Shown here: one piece after another, positions 7,146-14,288 of the stretch
Position numbering within the stretch: position 1 is the first letter of the stretch
Layout of the letters: every line of letters starts with the position of its first letter
NCBI GenBank assembly: GCA_944323595.1
Contig: CALUTF010000015.1
Location: 1 to 39,968 of the forward strand
Source of the DNA: Candidatus Gastranaerophilales bacterium
Lineage (GTDB): Bacteria; Cyanobacteriota; Vampirovibrionia; Gastranaerophilales; Gastranaerophilaceae
Length of the DNA: 39,968 nucleotides
Direction of reading: 5' to 3'
Program-made: the position numbers and the translations under genes
Notes under the pieces: generated by a model
Databases searched by the model: none
Told to the model about the DNA's origin: nothing
What the model saw: the letters and a program-made list of their open reading frames with translations, nothing else

Positions 7146-7181
7146 AAATGCGGATATTATATAAATAATATCCGCATTTTT
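7146..7181 (+). terminator. Terminator of the aquaporin gene
   Basis: A perfect 15-bp stem (7146-7160 with 7165-7179) and a 4-base loop, followed by T-rich sequence (7176-7181). The downstream arm abuts the -35 box of the next promoter. Confidence 0.85.
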
Positions 7182-7207
7182 GTACTTAAAAATAATTGTG
7201 ATAAAAT
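7180..7207 (+). promoter_or_regulatory. Leaderless promoter of the frameshifted secreted-protein gene
   Basis: TTGTAC (7180-7185), 16 bases, TAAAAT (7202-7207), then six bases to the ATG at 7214. The signal-peptide reading frame begins exactly at that ATG, which supports both the promoter and the start. Confidence 0.65.
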
Positions 7208-7213
7208 AATCTT

Positions 7214-7463
7214 ATGAAAAAGATTGTTTTATTATTACTCAGCATATTAATGCTGCAAAATATATGCTTTGCTGAAAACATCAGCTTCCTCTGTGTGGAG
7301 CAAGAGATTATGTCTGTTTGCTCATACCTCATACTGGAGTGCTTCCAAAATATTCTCAAAAGCGGTAGCAAAATCATTTGTTGAGGGATATAAATTCCAG
7401 TATGATCCTGAAGTTCAGGAAAAAATAATGAAAAAACGTCAAAAATTGAATTATGATTTATAG
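7214..7463 (+). pseudogene. Small secreted protein gene with a frameshift
   Basis: From ATG 7214 the sequence encodes a convincing signal peptide, MKKIVLLLLSILMLQNICFA followed by EN. In the same frame it stops early at 7382-7384 with a Cys-rich, unnatural-looking tail. The +1 frame, from about 7270 to the stop at 7461-7463, reads as a plausible mature protein (KIFSKAVAKSFVEGYKF, then YDPEVQEKIMKKRQKL) and ends 11 bases before the next gene. The simplest reading is one small exported protein broken by a single-base change near 7270-7300. A sequencing error or programmed frameshift cannot be excluded. Confidence 0.5.
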
Positions 7464-7474
7464 GAGAGAAAAAT

Positions 7475-8059
7475 ATGGATTTTGAAAATGGAGCATTGTT
7501 TGACCCCGGTTTTATGCAACACATACAGGTATTTTCACAAAATGTTGACTACGCATATTACACAATAGACAGATACAAAAATTTCAACCAGAAAAAAAAC
7601 TGCTACAAGATGTTTTTCCCGAAAATTAATGCCCTTTTGAAAGATACCATCGGATTTTATCTCGGCTGTCTTTTATGGGCGGTTTATATTAAAAACAAAG
7701 GTTCTATGCCGATTTTAAATAATTTCTGCTACGGCGGCGATTACTCGCACGATGTGACAATGGAAGAGATTGTTTATATCGAAAATTATTTTGAAAAAAT
7801 GAAAAAAGATTCCAAATATTATACAGGCAAAGAACTTGAAGCAGACCCTGAATTATACAAAATTCTGGAACAATACAAAGAATTTCTGGCAGAAAACGAA
7901 GGTTTTACAAAAGCCCAAAATACAGATGACATAAAAATTCCTCAAAGTATAAAAACTCCGTCAAATGACGACCTTGAAATAATTTTGAACAAAATAGAAG
8001 AAATTGTAAAAACAGGTAAATTTTCAGAATTCTTACCGCTGTATGAAAAGGTTTCATAA
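7475..8059 (+). CDS. Hypothetical protein, 194 aa
   Basis: Unknown function. Start ATG 7475 follows AGGAGAG. The N-terminal two-thirds, rich in Tyr and Phe, looks like a folded helical domain with a mildly hydrophobic patch (GFYLGCLLWAVYI, about 66-78). The last 60 residues are charged and helical (DDLEIILNKIEEIVKTG). No signal peptide is seen. Its stop codon directly abuts the nagZ start (TAA then ATG), which implies translational coupling, so a link to cell-wall recycling is possible but unproven. It probably shares the transcript that starts at the broken secreted-protein gene. Confidence 0.7.
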   Translation: MDFENGALFDPGFMQHIQVFSQNVDYAYYTIDRYKNFNQKKNCYKMFFPKINALLKDTIGFYLGCLLWAVYIKNKGSMPILNNFCYGGDYSHDVTMEEIVYIENYFEKMKKDSKYYTGKELEADPELYKILEQYKEFLAENEGFTKAQNTDDIKIPQSIKTPSNDDLEIILNKIEEIVKTGKFSEFLPLYEKVS

Positions 8060-9025
8060 ATGGAATTGCTGAAAGAAAAACTTTACCAGATGTTTATCCT
8101 CGGACTTGAGGGCGGTTGTTATGAAGATGCTTTAAAAAACGGATTAGGCGGAATAATTTTTTTCACAAAAGATATCCGGACAGCAGAACAATTCAAAGAC
8201 CTGACAGGAAGAATTAATAAAATTGCATCAATAAAACCGTTTTTGAGCATTGATCAGGAGGGCGGACGGGTTGAAAGGACAGAAAATATCCACGGCGGGA
8301 AAAAATATCTCTCCGCAAAATATGCTTATGAAAAAGGAGAGGAATTTCTTATCAGGCAAACCGACGAAATCGCCAAAGAATTAAAAAGTTACGGGATAAA
8401 CCTTAACTTTGCCCCCTGCATTGACACAAACACCAATCCCAAAAATCCGATAATTGGGGAACGGGCATTTTCTTCAAACCCTGATGAAGTAATAAAGGCA
8501 GAAAAAATAGTTTCTGCTATCTACAAAAAAAACAGAATTATACCGTGTGTTAAACATTATCCGGGACACGGCGATGCGGATGCAGACAGCCACCTGACTC
8601 TGCCGGAAATTGACCTGACTCTGGACGAAATGGAAAAAATTCACATAAAACCATTCAAAGCCGCCATAGAAAACGGTATAGAAATGATAATGGCAGCACA
8701 CCTGCATTGTACATGTTTTGACAGAGATGTAATACCGGCATCTTTGAGCCATAATGCGCTCTCTTACTTGCGAAATACCTTGAATTTTAACGGGGTAATA
8801 ATTTCCGATGACATGGAAATGAAAGGGGTTGCCGCATACGGCATGACAGAAGCTTACGAAAAAGGAATCCGCGCGGGACTTGATATGTTTATCTGCAGAA
8901 ATTCCTCTCCTGAAACAATTTCCGCAATTGAAAATATTTACCTGAAAGCATCGCAGGATAATTCGCTGGCAGATAGGATAGAAAAATCTTTTGAGAGAAT
9001 TTTAAAGTTAAAAAAAGGGTTATGA
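8060..9025 (+). CDS. nagZ: Beta-N-acetylhexosaminidase NagZ (GH3)
   Basis: A 321-aa glycoside hydrolase family 3 enzyme that removes N-acetylglucosamine from muropeptides during peptidoglycan recycling. Landmarks are DQEGGRVERT (about 68-77), the catalytic-dyad loop KHYPGHGDADADSH (from about 165) and the nucleophile motif VIISDDMEMKGV (Asp near 250). No signal peptide is present, consistent with cytoplasmic NagZ of Gram-negative type. It begins at the base after the upstream stop. The promoter of dxr starts in its last codons, so nagZ ends this transcription unit or reads through into dxr. Confidence 0.93.
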   Translation: MELLKEKLYQMFILGLEGGCYEDALKNGLGGIIFFTKDIRTAEQFKDLTGRINKIASIKPFLSIDQEGGRVERTENIHGGKKYLSAKYAYEKGEEFLIRQTDEIAKELKSYGINLNFAPCIDTNTNPKNPIIGERAFSSNPDEVIKAEKIVSAIYKKNRIIPCVKHYPGHGDADADSHLTLPEIDLTLDEMEKIHIKPFKAAIENGIEMIMAAHLHCTCFDRDVIPASLSHNALSYLRNTLNFNGVIISDDMEMKGVAAYGMTEAYEKGIRAGLDMFICRNSSPETISAIENIYLKASQDNSLADRIEKSFERILKLKKGL

Positions 9026-9031
9026 TAAAAT
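9023..9031 (+). promoter_or_regulatory. Extended -10, leaderless promoter of dxr
   Basis: TGA-TAAAAT. The TGA is the nagZ stop codon, and TAAAAT (9026-9031) is followed by exactly six bases and the dxr ATG at 9038. No Shine-Dalgarno is present in the 12-base gap. Confidence 0.7.
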
Positions 9032-9037
9032 AAAATT

Positions 9038-10171
9038 ATGGAAAAGAAAAAAATAAGCATAATAGGCTCAACAGGCTCCATAGGAACACAGGCACTTGAA
9101 GTTATTGAAAAACTTCAGGATAAATTTGAAATCCTTGCACTCGCAGGCGGTTCTAATACCGGACTTTTAAAAAAACAGGCAGAAAAATTTAAACCGGCAT
9201 ACATCTGCCACAATTCTTCTTCAAATGAAGATTTCAGCGGCTGCAAAATTCTCCGCGGATCTCAGGGGCTTGAAGAAATTTGTTCCAATAAAGAAAATGA
9301 TATTATTCTTGTTGCCTGCTCGGGTAAAATTGGGCTCAAACCTACGCTTACCGCAATTAAAAACGGCATAAATATTGCGCTTGCAAACAAAGAAACTCTT
9401 GTAATGGCAGGTGATATTGTAATGAGCGAGGCAAAAAAATACGGAGTAAAAATTCTTCCAGTAGACAGCGAACACAGCGCAATACACCAGTGCATAAAAG
9501 ATATAAAATATGTTGATAAGCTTATTATAACAGCCTCAGGCGGCCCGTTTCTCCATAAAAGTATTGAAGATATCAAAAAAGCAACAGTAGAAGAAGCTCT
9601 TCATCACCCGCGCTGGAATATGGGTAAAAAAATTACTGTTGACAGCGCAACGCTCATGAATAAAGGATTGGAAATTATAGAAGCGCATCACCTTTTCGGA
9701 TTTGACTATAAAGACATTGATGTCGTCATTCATCCGCAAAGCATTGTACACTCTGCCGTAGAATACAAAGACGGCAGCGTAATCGCCCAGCTGGGACTTC
9801 CGAGCATGCATATCCCTATTCAATACGCAATCACATACCCTGAAAGACTGGAGGGGATTAAATCAAAGAGTTTCAGCTTTGCTGAAATTGCGCGGCTTGA
9901 TTTTGAAAAACCGGATTTTGAAAAATTCCCGTGCGTAAAACTCGCATACCATGCCGGACAAACAGGCGGAACTGCAACAACATGCCTTAATGCGGCAAAT
10001 GAAGAAGCCGTATTTGCATTCCTTGACGGAAAAATCAAACTCTATGACATTTATACCATTGTAGAAAAAATGATGTCATCTCATAACGTTATCAGTAATC
10101 CTGATATAGATGAAATCTTTTCTGTTGATGAAGAAATCCGAATAAAAACAAAAGAATTAATAACGAAATAA
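9038..10171 (+). CDS. dxr: 1-deoxy-D-xylulose-5-phosphate reductoisomerase
   Basis: NADPH-dependent enzyme that converts DXP to 2-C-methyl-D-erythritol 4-phosphate, the second step of the MEP isoprenoid pathway. At 377 aa it is slightly compact for the family. The nucleotide-binding loop GSTGSIGTQ (about 10-18), NKETLVMAG (about 117), the metal-binding VDSEHSAI (about 142), ASGGPF, HPRWNMG (about 190) with DSATLMNKGLE, and HPQSIVHS are all present. ispE of the same pathway lies at 31773-33107, not in an operon with it. The start is ATG 9038, with predicted leaderless translation. It is convergent with the HTH gene across 4 bases. Confidence 0.96.
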   Translation: MEKKKISIIGSTGSIGTQALEVIEKLQDKFEILALAGGSNTGLLKKQAEKFKPAYICHNSSSNEDFSGCKILRGSQGLEEICSNKENDIILVACSGKIGLKPTLTAIKNGINIALANKETLVMAGDIVMSEAKKYGVKILPVDSEHSAIHQCIKDIKYVDKLIITASGGPFLHKSIEDIKKATVEEALHHPRWNMGKKITVDSATLMNKGLEIIEAHHLFGFDYKDIDVVIHPQSIVHSAVEYKDGSVIAQLGLPSMHIPIQYAITYPERLEGIKSKSFSFAEIARLDFEKPDFEKFPCVKLAYHAGQTGGTATTCLNAANEEAVFAFLDGKIKLYDIYTIVEKMMSSHNVISNPDIDEIFSVDEEIRIKTKELITK

Positions 10172-10175
10172 AATC

Positions 10176-10514
10176 TTATTTTTTAATATCATCCAAATTT
10201 TGTTTAACAGTCAATATTAAATCGCGATAAAGTTTTAACTCACAGTCATTAGAAGTTGAAATCAAACGGAGTATCTCACTGCGTAGACAATCCTGATTAT
10301 CAGGAATAACACCGAATTCCGGAATATTCATCTGCAAAACATCAGCCATTTTTAAAAAGTTATCCAGAGCAGGCAAATTAGCACCCTGTTCAATTTTGCT
10401 GATATGTTTTTCACTCAAACCGGCTTTTTCGGCAAGCTGTGACTGCGTTAATCCCGCATTACGCCTTAAATCCCTCAGCGTTTTCCCTATAAATTTTTTG
10501 TCAAACTCTCTCAT
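10176..10514 (-). CDS. XRE-family HTH regulator
   Basis: A 112-aa DNA-binding protein. An N-terminal helix-turn-helix (about 7-62) has the classic pattern LRDLRRNAGLTQSQLAEKAG then SEKHISKIEQGANLPALDNF. A short helical C-terminal tail follows, possibly for dimerisation. The ATG at 10514 follows AGGA. It is a stand-alone regulator facing away from the lpx operon, whose terminator lies just upstream. Targets are unknown. Confidence 0.88.
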   Translation of the reverse strand: MREFDKKFIGKTLRDLRRNAGLTQSQLAEKAGLSEKHISKIEQGANLPALDNFLKMADVLQMNIPEFGVIPDNQDCLRSEILRLISTSNDCELKLYRDLILTVKQNLDDIKK

Positions 10515-10580
10515 GAGAAATCCTGCTTAGTTACTGTATCATAATTGACTACAAAAAAATTACATATTATCTGCAATAAA

Positions 10581-10602
10581 GAGCCGGATAACCGGCTCTT
10601 TT
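10581..10602 (-). terminator. Terminator of the rfaE2-lpxD-lpxC-fabZ operon
   Basis: GAGCCGG (10581-10587) pairs with CCGGCTC (10592-10598) around a 4-base loop. On the minus strand it lies about 28 bases past the fabZ stop and is followed by TTTATT. T-rich sequence on both sides means it could work in either direction. Confidence 0.8.
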
Positions 10603-10625
10603 ATTAATTTATAATTTTGAAATAT

Positions 10626-11078
10626 CTATTTCAATGCAAAGGTCATATCAGCTTCAACGCAAACTTTACCGTCAACTTTGCCGACACCGTGAGCTTTGCA
10701 TACAGGACCTTTGATTTTGATAAGTTCAACTTCCATATCAAATCTGTCGCCCGGTCTTACGATATTTTTAAATCTTACACCGTCAACTCCTGCATATAAT
10801 GTCAATTTGCCTTCAAATTCAGGCATAGTCATTAAAATCGGAGCAGAGCATTGAGCCATTGCTTCCAATTGCAAAACCCCCGGCATAATAGGATTGTTAG
10901 GGAAGTGACCTTGAAAGAATTGTTCATTCATTGTCATATTTTTGTAACCCTTAGCATATTTGCCGGGTACGCATTCTGTGATTCTGTCAACCAAAAGGAA
11001 CGGATATCTGTGCGGTATCATTTCCATAATTTGCATTGTGTCAAAGCTTAACACTTCTTGTTTTGTTTCTTCTGTCAT
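10626..11078 (-). CDS. fabZ: 3-hydroxyacyl-ACP dehydratase FabZ
   Basis: A 150-aa hot-dog-fold dehydratase of fatty-acid elongation. IPHRYPFLLVDRI (about 21-33) and the active-site stretch GHFPNNPIMPGVLQLEAMAQ carry the catalytic His58 and Glu72. It is the last gene of the LPS operon, nine bases after lpxC and behind AAGGAGAG. In many Gram-negatives FabZ sits with LpxC and LpxD because both pathways draw on the 3-hydroxyacyl-ACP pool. Confidence 0.96.
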   Translation of the reverse strand: MTEETKQEVLSFDTMQIMEMIPHRYPFLLVDRITECVPGKYAKGYKNMTMNEQFFQGHFPNNPIMPGVLQLEAMAQCSAPILMTMPEFEGKLTLYAGVDGVRFKNIVRPGDRFDMEVELIKIKGPVCKAHGVGKVDGKVCVEADMTFALK

Positions 11079-11087
11079 GTTCTCTCC

Positions 11088-11909
11088 TTATTTTTTATAT
11101 TCTGTTAACTTACTTTTTAGCATTTTAGCTGTTTTAATATGAACTGCATGTCCGGCCTCTTTTGCAAGAATCTGTGCTTTCAAATGCAGCGGGTTCACAC
11201 CCGTCAGGTACAGATCGCCAATCAAATCCAGCATTTTATGTTTAACCGGTTCGTACTGGCTCCTTAATTTAGTTGTATAGCCTGTTGTTTCCATACCGAC
11301 TGTGTTTTCAAAAGTCACTCCCTGAGCAAATCCCAGCATCTGGAATTTTTTCAAATCTTTATAGTAACCGAAAGTTCTGGCTTCTATAATTTCCTCTTTA
11401 TTTTTAGGATTGAAATTTACCCAGCGGTTGGAAAGGTCAGGATGATCGTAATTAACCGCGTATGAGATAAAAAGTTCATCATCCGGCAGGATTACAAGAC
11501 TTGTTTTGCCGTTCAAATAATACACAGGTTCTGTCACAGTATAATATTTTGTTTTTTGAAGCAAAGGTTTGTCGATGCCTGCTTTTTTGAAAAGTTCAAC
11601 CCACTGTTTTGAACTTCCGTCAAGTGCCGGCACCTCCATTTCGGACATACAGATGTCTATTGAATCAATTTCGCAGAACGCAAGCGCTGCCGAAAGATGC
11701 TCCGTCAGCATAGCTTTTGCGTCTTTATTTCCCATAGTCACGCAATGATCCGTGGAATAAACATTCTCCACATCCGCCGTAAAAGCTTCAGCACCTTTTA
11801 CAAAATATCTGATTTTCCCCTCTTTTGACGGGAAAAATGTAACCGTACAAGGCTTGTTTTTCATCAAGCCGTTACCTGATATTGAAATTTCTTTTTTTAT
11901 TGTAGTCAT
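11088..11909 (-). CDS. lpxC: UDP-3-O-acyl-N-acetylglucosamine deacetylase LpxC
   Basis: Zinc deacetylase for the committed step of lipid A synthesis. All expected catalytic elements are visible in 273 aa: Glu70-His71 in LTEHLSAAL, LDGSSKQWV, EARTFGY, the zinc ligands His224 and Asp228 in KHKMLDLIGDLYLTG, and the general-acid His254 in EAGHAVHI. It is shorter than E. coli LpxC (305) but complete. The ATG overlaps the lpxD stop by one base (TAATG), so it is translated in coupling with lpxD. It is not fused to FabZ, as it is in Bacteroidetes. Confidence 0.94.
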   Translation of the reverse strand: MTTIKKEISISGNGLMKNKPCTVTFFPSKEGKIRYFVKGAEAFTADVENVYSTDHCVTMGNKDAKAMLTEHLSAALAFCEIDSIDICMSEMEVPALDGSSKQWVELFKKAGIDKPLLQKTKYYTVTEPVYYLNGKTSLVILPDDELFISYAVNYDHPDLSNRWVNFNPKNKEEIIEARTFGYYKDLKKFQMLGFAQGVTFENTVGMETTGYTTKLRSQYEPVKHKMLDLIGDLYLTGVNPLHLKAQILAKEAGHAVHIKTAKMLKSKLTEYKK

Positions 11910-12997
11910 TATTGATGAGCTTCCTCAAACGCATTCAACATCGGTTCGTATTTTCTGAATTTTGCAAAAATTTCCTGAGCGTCTTTCATTGTTTTAAGCT
12001 GCTTGATAAATTCTTTTCTCGGAACAGCAGGAATACCTACAATGATTGATTTTTCAGGGAAAGATTTTGTAACACCGGCTTTTGCGGTAATAATTGTGTC
12101 AGAGCCGATTTCAATGTGATCAGCAAGACCTGCCTGTCCTGCGATTACAACCCTGTCGCCGATTACGCAGCTTCCTGCAATACCAACCTGTGAAACAATA
12201 AGGCATCCTTTACCAACACGGCAGTTATGACCTATCATAACAAGGTTATCAATTTTTGTGTCATCACCAATTTCGGTATTTTCAATAGTACCGCGGTCTA
12301 TTGTAGTATTGGCACCGATTTCAACGTTATTACCGATTTTAACTGAGCCGATTGACGGAATTTTAAAGATGACATGTTTAACATTTTCTTCTTTAATTGC
12401 GCCCTCTTTTCTTGCCTGTTCAATATTGTCAGGGTTTTCAGTAACAAAGCTGAAACCGTCAGCGCCGAGTGAAACTCCGTGATGAAGAATAACATCGTTA
12501 CCTACTTCTACTCTGTCACCGATGTTAACTCCCGGGTGGAAGAAGCAGTTTTTACCGATTTTAGCACCGCCGCCAATATAGGAATTTGCAAGAATTTTAG
12601 TATTATCACCGATTTCGGCATTACGTGAAATTACAACATTAGGTCCGATTTGCACATTTTGTCCGAGTTTTGCTGTTTCATGAACAGTTGCTGTCGGGTG
12701 GATACCCTGATTAACTTCCGGAGCAACGTAGAACAAATTCAATAACTTCATCATTGCAAGACGCGGTCTTTCTACTTCAATAGTCGTCAAACCGTCAATT
12801 TGAACTCCGAGCGGAACAAGAGCAGCTTTAGCTTTTGATTTCGCAAGATTTGCAATTTCTTCTTCTCCGAGCGCAAGTGCAAGAGTGTTTTCATCAGACA
12901 AAAGCGGCGGAGCGATTTGTGAAATTTTTGCATCCTGAACTTTGGTAAGCATCCCGCCTACAATTTGTGTAATCTCTTCTACCGAAAAAGTCTTCAT
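11909..12997 (-). CDS. lpxD: UDP-3-O-(3-hydroxyacyl)glucosamine N-acyltransferase LpxD
   Basis: A 362-aa trimeric acyltransferase of lipid A synthesis. The N-terminal uridine-binding domain (about 1-100) is followed by a long left-handed beta helix of hexapeptide repeats (from about 105, for example [19 protein letters not shown]) and a C-terminal helical extension. The catalytic His is probably in [11 protein letters not shown] or [11 protein letters not shown]. The ATG at 12997 follows AAGGAG. It starts 26 bases after rfaE2, within one operon. Confidence 0.94.
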   Translation of the reverse strand: MKTFSVEEITQIVGGMLTKVQDAKISQIAPPLLSDENTLALALGEEEIANLAKSKAKAALVPLGVQIDGLTTIEVERPRLAMMKLLNLFYVAPEVNQGIHPTATVHETAKLGQNVQIGPNVVISRNAEIGDNTKILANSYIGGGAKIGKNCFFHPGVNIGDRVEVGNDVILHHGVSLGADGFSFVTENPDNIEQARKEGAIKEENVKHVIFKIPSIGSVKIGNNVEIGANTTIDRGTIENTEIGDDTKIDNLVMIGHNCRVGKGCLIVSQVGIAGSCVIGDRVVIAGQAGLADHIEIGSDTIITAKAGVTKSFPEKSIIVGIPAVPRKEFIKQLKTMKDAQEIFAKFRKYEPMLNAFEEAHQ

Positions 12998-13023
12998 TTT
13001 TTTCTCCTTTTTATATTACAAAT

Positions 13024-13497
13024 TCACTTATCACTATTCAGTCTATTTATTATATTTGTTGTCGATTTTCCCTCGACAAACTCGATAAATTCCACACGTG
13101 TACCGTTTTTGCGCATAATATCTGCCTCCGGTAAAGTTTCCATCGTGTAGTCAGCACCTTTTGTATACACATCAGGCTTGATTTCATCAAGAAGATTACG
13201 GGGGCTGTCTTCGTCAAACAGAACCACATAATCAACACAGCTTAATGCGCACAAAATTTCCGCTCTGTCATTTTCATTGTTAATAGGACGGGAGTCACCT
13301 TTAATAGAACGTACGGATTTGTCGGAATTCAAAAGCACAATGAGATAATCCGCAAAAGATTTCGTCTTTTGCAAATATCTCACATGTCCGACATGCAGAA
13401 TATCAAAGCAGCCGTTAGTTGCAACAACTGTTTTACCGCTCTTGTGCAGATTTTCTACAAATTTTGCTACGTTTTCTCTTCTAAGTACCTGTCCCAT
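13024..13497 (-). CDS. rfaE2: Heptose-1-phosphate adenylyltransferase (RfaE2/HldE C-domain)
   Basis: A 157-aa cytidylyltransferase-like nucleotidyltransferase that makes ADP-heptose precursors for the LPS inner core. The signature TNGCFDILHVGHVRYLQ (about 28-44) has the HxGH motif, and LNSDKSVRSIKG and YTKGADY are also family features. It is a stand-alone domain, whereas E. coli HldE carries the kinase in the same chain. It heads the rfaE2-lpxD-lpxC-fabZ operon. ADP-heptose is also known as a host innate-immune ligand, which is relevant if the organism lives in the gut. Confidence 0.92.
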   Translation of the reverse strand: MGQVLRRENVAKFVENLHKSGKTVVATNGCFDILHVGHVRYLQKTKSFADYLIVLLNSDKSVRSIKGDSRPINNENDRAEILCALSCVDYVVLFDEDSPRNLLDEIKPDVYTKGADYTMETLPEADIMRKNGTRVEFIEFVEGKSTTNIINRLNSDK

Positions 13498-13523
13498 AAA
13501 TCCCTACAATAATGTACTGCTCT

Positions 13524-13532
13524 ATTTTACCA
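13524..13532 (-). promoter_or_regulatory. Extended -10 promoter of the LPS operon
   Basis: TGG-TAAAAT on the minus strand, an extended -10 motif about 26 bases before the rfaE2 ATG (13497). AGGGA precedes that ATG. No good -35 box is seen. Confidence 0.5.
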
Positions 13533-13614
13533 GAAAAACGCTATATTTACCCCCATTTTTAACAAAAAGTAATAATGATTTTTTAATTTTGCGGCTTTTT
13601 AACACAGAAAATAA

Positions 13615-14193
13615 TTAATCAATAACACTTACAATTCCAGTCGAATGGTCAAGATGGCATTTTGCTATGTACAAGCTGTCATTATCTACGGCAGATTTAA
13701 TAATTTTAGATTTTTCAAGAAGAACATTTTCCACCCATATTGTATGCTGCTGGGCAAAATAATTATGGCAGGTAATATCTTCTTTTTTATCAAGCACCGG
13801 ATACACACAACTTATAATTGACTTAAAATCTTCTGTAGGCTCCGGATAGTGGTCTTTTGCGTATTTCATAACCCCGCAGTCATCATGCCCTAACAAAACA
13901 AGCAGAGGCACTTCAAGTTTTTTAACGGCGTATTCAATACTTTCAATAACATTCGGTCCGGCAGTAATTCCTGCAACCCGAACAACAAAAAGTTCTCCTA
14001 TCCCGCAATCAAAAATTATTTCAGGTACCACACGGGAATCCGAACAACTCAAAATTACAGCACGCGGCTCCTGATGGAACGCAAATTTCTTGAGTGTTTC
14101 AAGACACATATTCTTTGCCGTAGGTGTACCGTTTACAAAATTTTTGTTTCCGTTGAGCAATCGCTCAAGCTCTCTTTTAGCATTTTCATTCAT
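13615..14193 (-). CDS. Beta-class carbonic anhydrase
   Basis: Zinc enzyme that interconverts CO2 and bicarbonate. From ATG 14193 it is 192 aa. Ligands and active-site residues are visible: Cys50, Asp52 and Arg54 in SCSDSR, His103 and Cys106 in GHDDCGV. The order Cys-Asp-Arg ... His-x-x-Cys is the beta-class signature. An upstream in-frame ATG at 14211 exists, but TATAAT lies between the two ATGs exactly six bases before 14193, so the downstream one should be the real start. It is divergent from clpB. Confidence 0.93.
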   Translation of the reverse strand: MNENAKRELERLLNGNKNFVNGTPTAKNMCLETLKKFAFHQEPRAVILSCSDSRVVPEIIFDCGIGELFVVRVAGITAGPNVIESIEYAVKKLEVPLLVLLGHDDCGVMKYAKDHYPEPTEDFKSIISCVYPVLDKKEDITCHNYFAQQHTIWVENVLLEKSKIIKSAVDNDSLYIAKCHLDHSTGIVSVID

Positions 14194-14199
14194 AAGGGT

Positions 14200-14228
14200 A
14201 TTATATACCATTTTCCCGAAAAACTCAA
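14200..14228 (-). promoter_or_regulatory. Leaderless promoter of carbonic anhydrase
   Basis: On the minus strand: TTGAGT (14228-14223), 17 bases, TATAAT (14205-14200), six bases, ATG at 14193. This decides the start codon of the gene. Confidence 0.8.
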
Positions 14229-14240
14229 ATACTCGTATGA

Positions 14241-14268
14241 TTGCTTTTTACAAGGATTTTAATATTAT
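14241..14268 (+). promoter_or_regulatory. Candidate promoter of clpB
   Basis: TTGCTT (14241-14246), 16 bases, TATTAT (14263-14268), and a leader of about 15 bases with AGAGGA before ATG 14289. No heat-shock inverted repeat (CIRCE) is seen. Confidence 0.5.
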
Positions 14269-14288
14269 ATTCTAAAAAGAGGAATTTT

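Noticed and set aside
7186-7524. Minus-strand frame opposite the secreted-protein gene
   Set aside because: It crosses the terminator and promoter of the plus strand and the start of the next gene, with no ribosome site.
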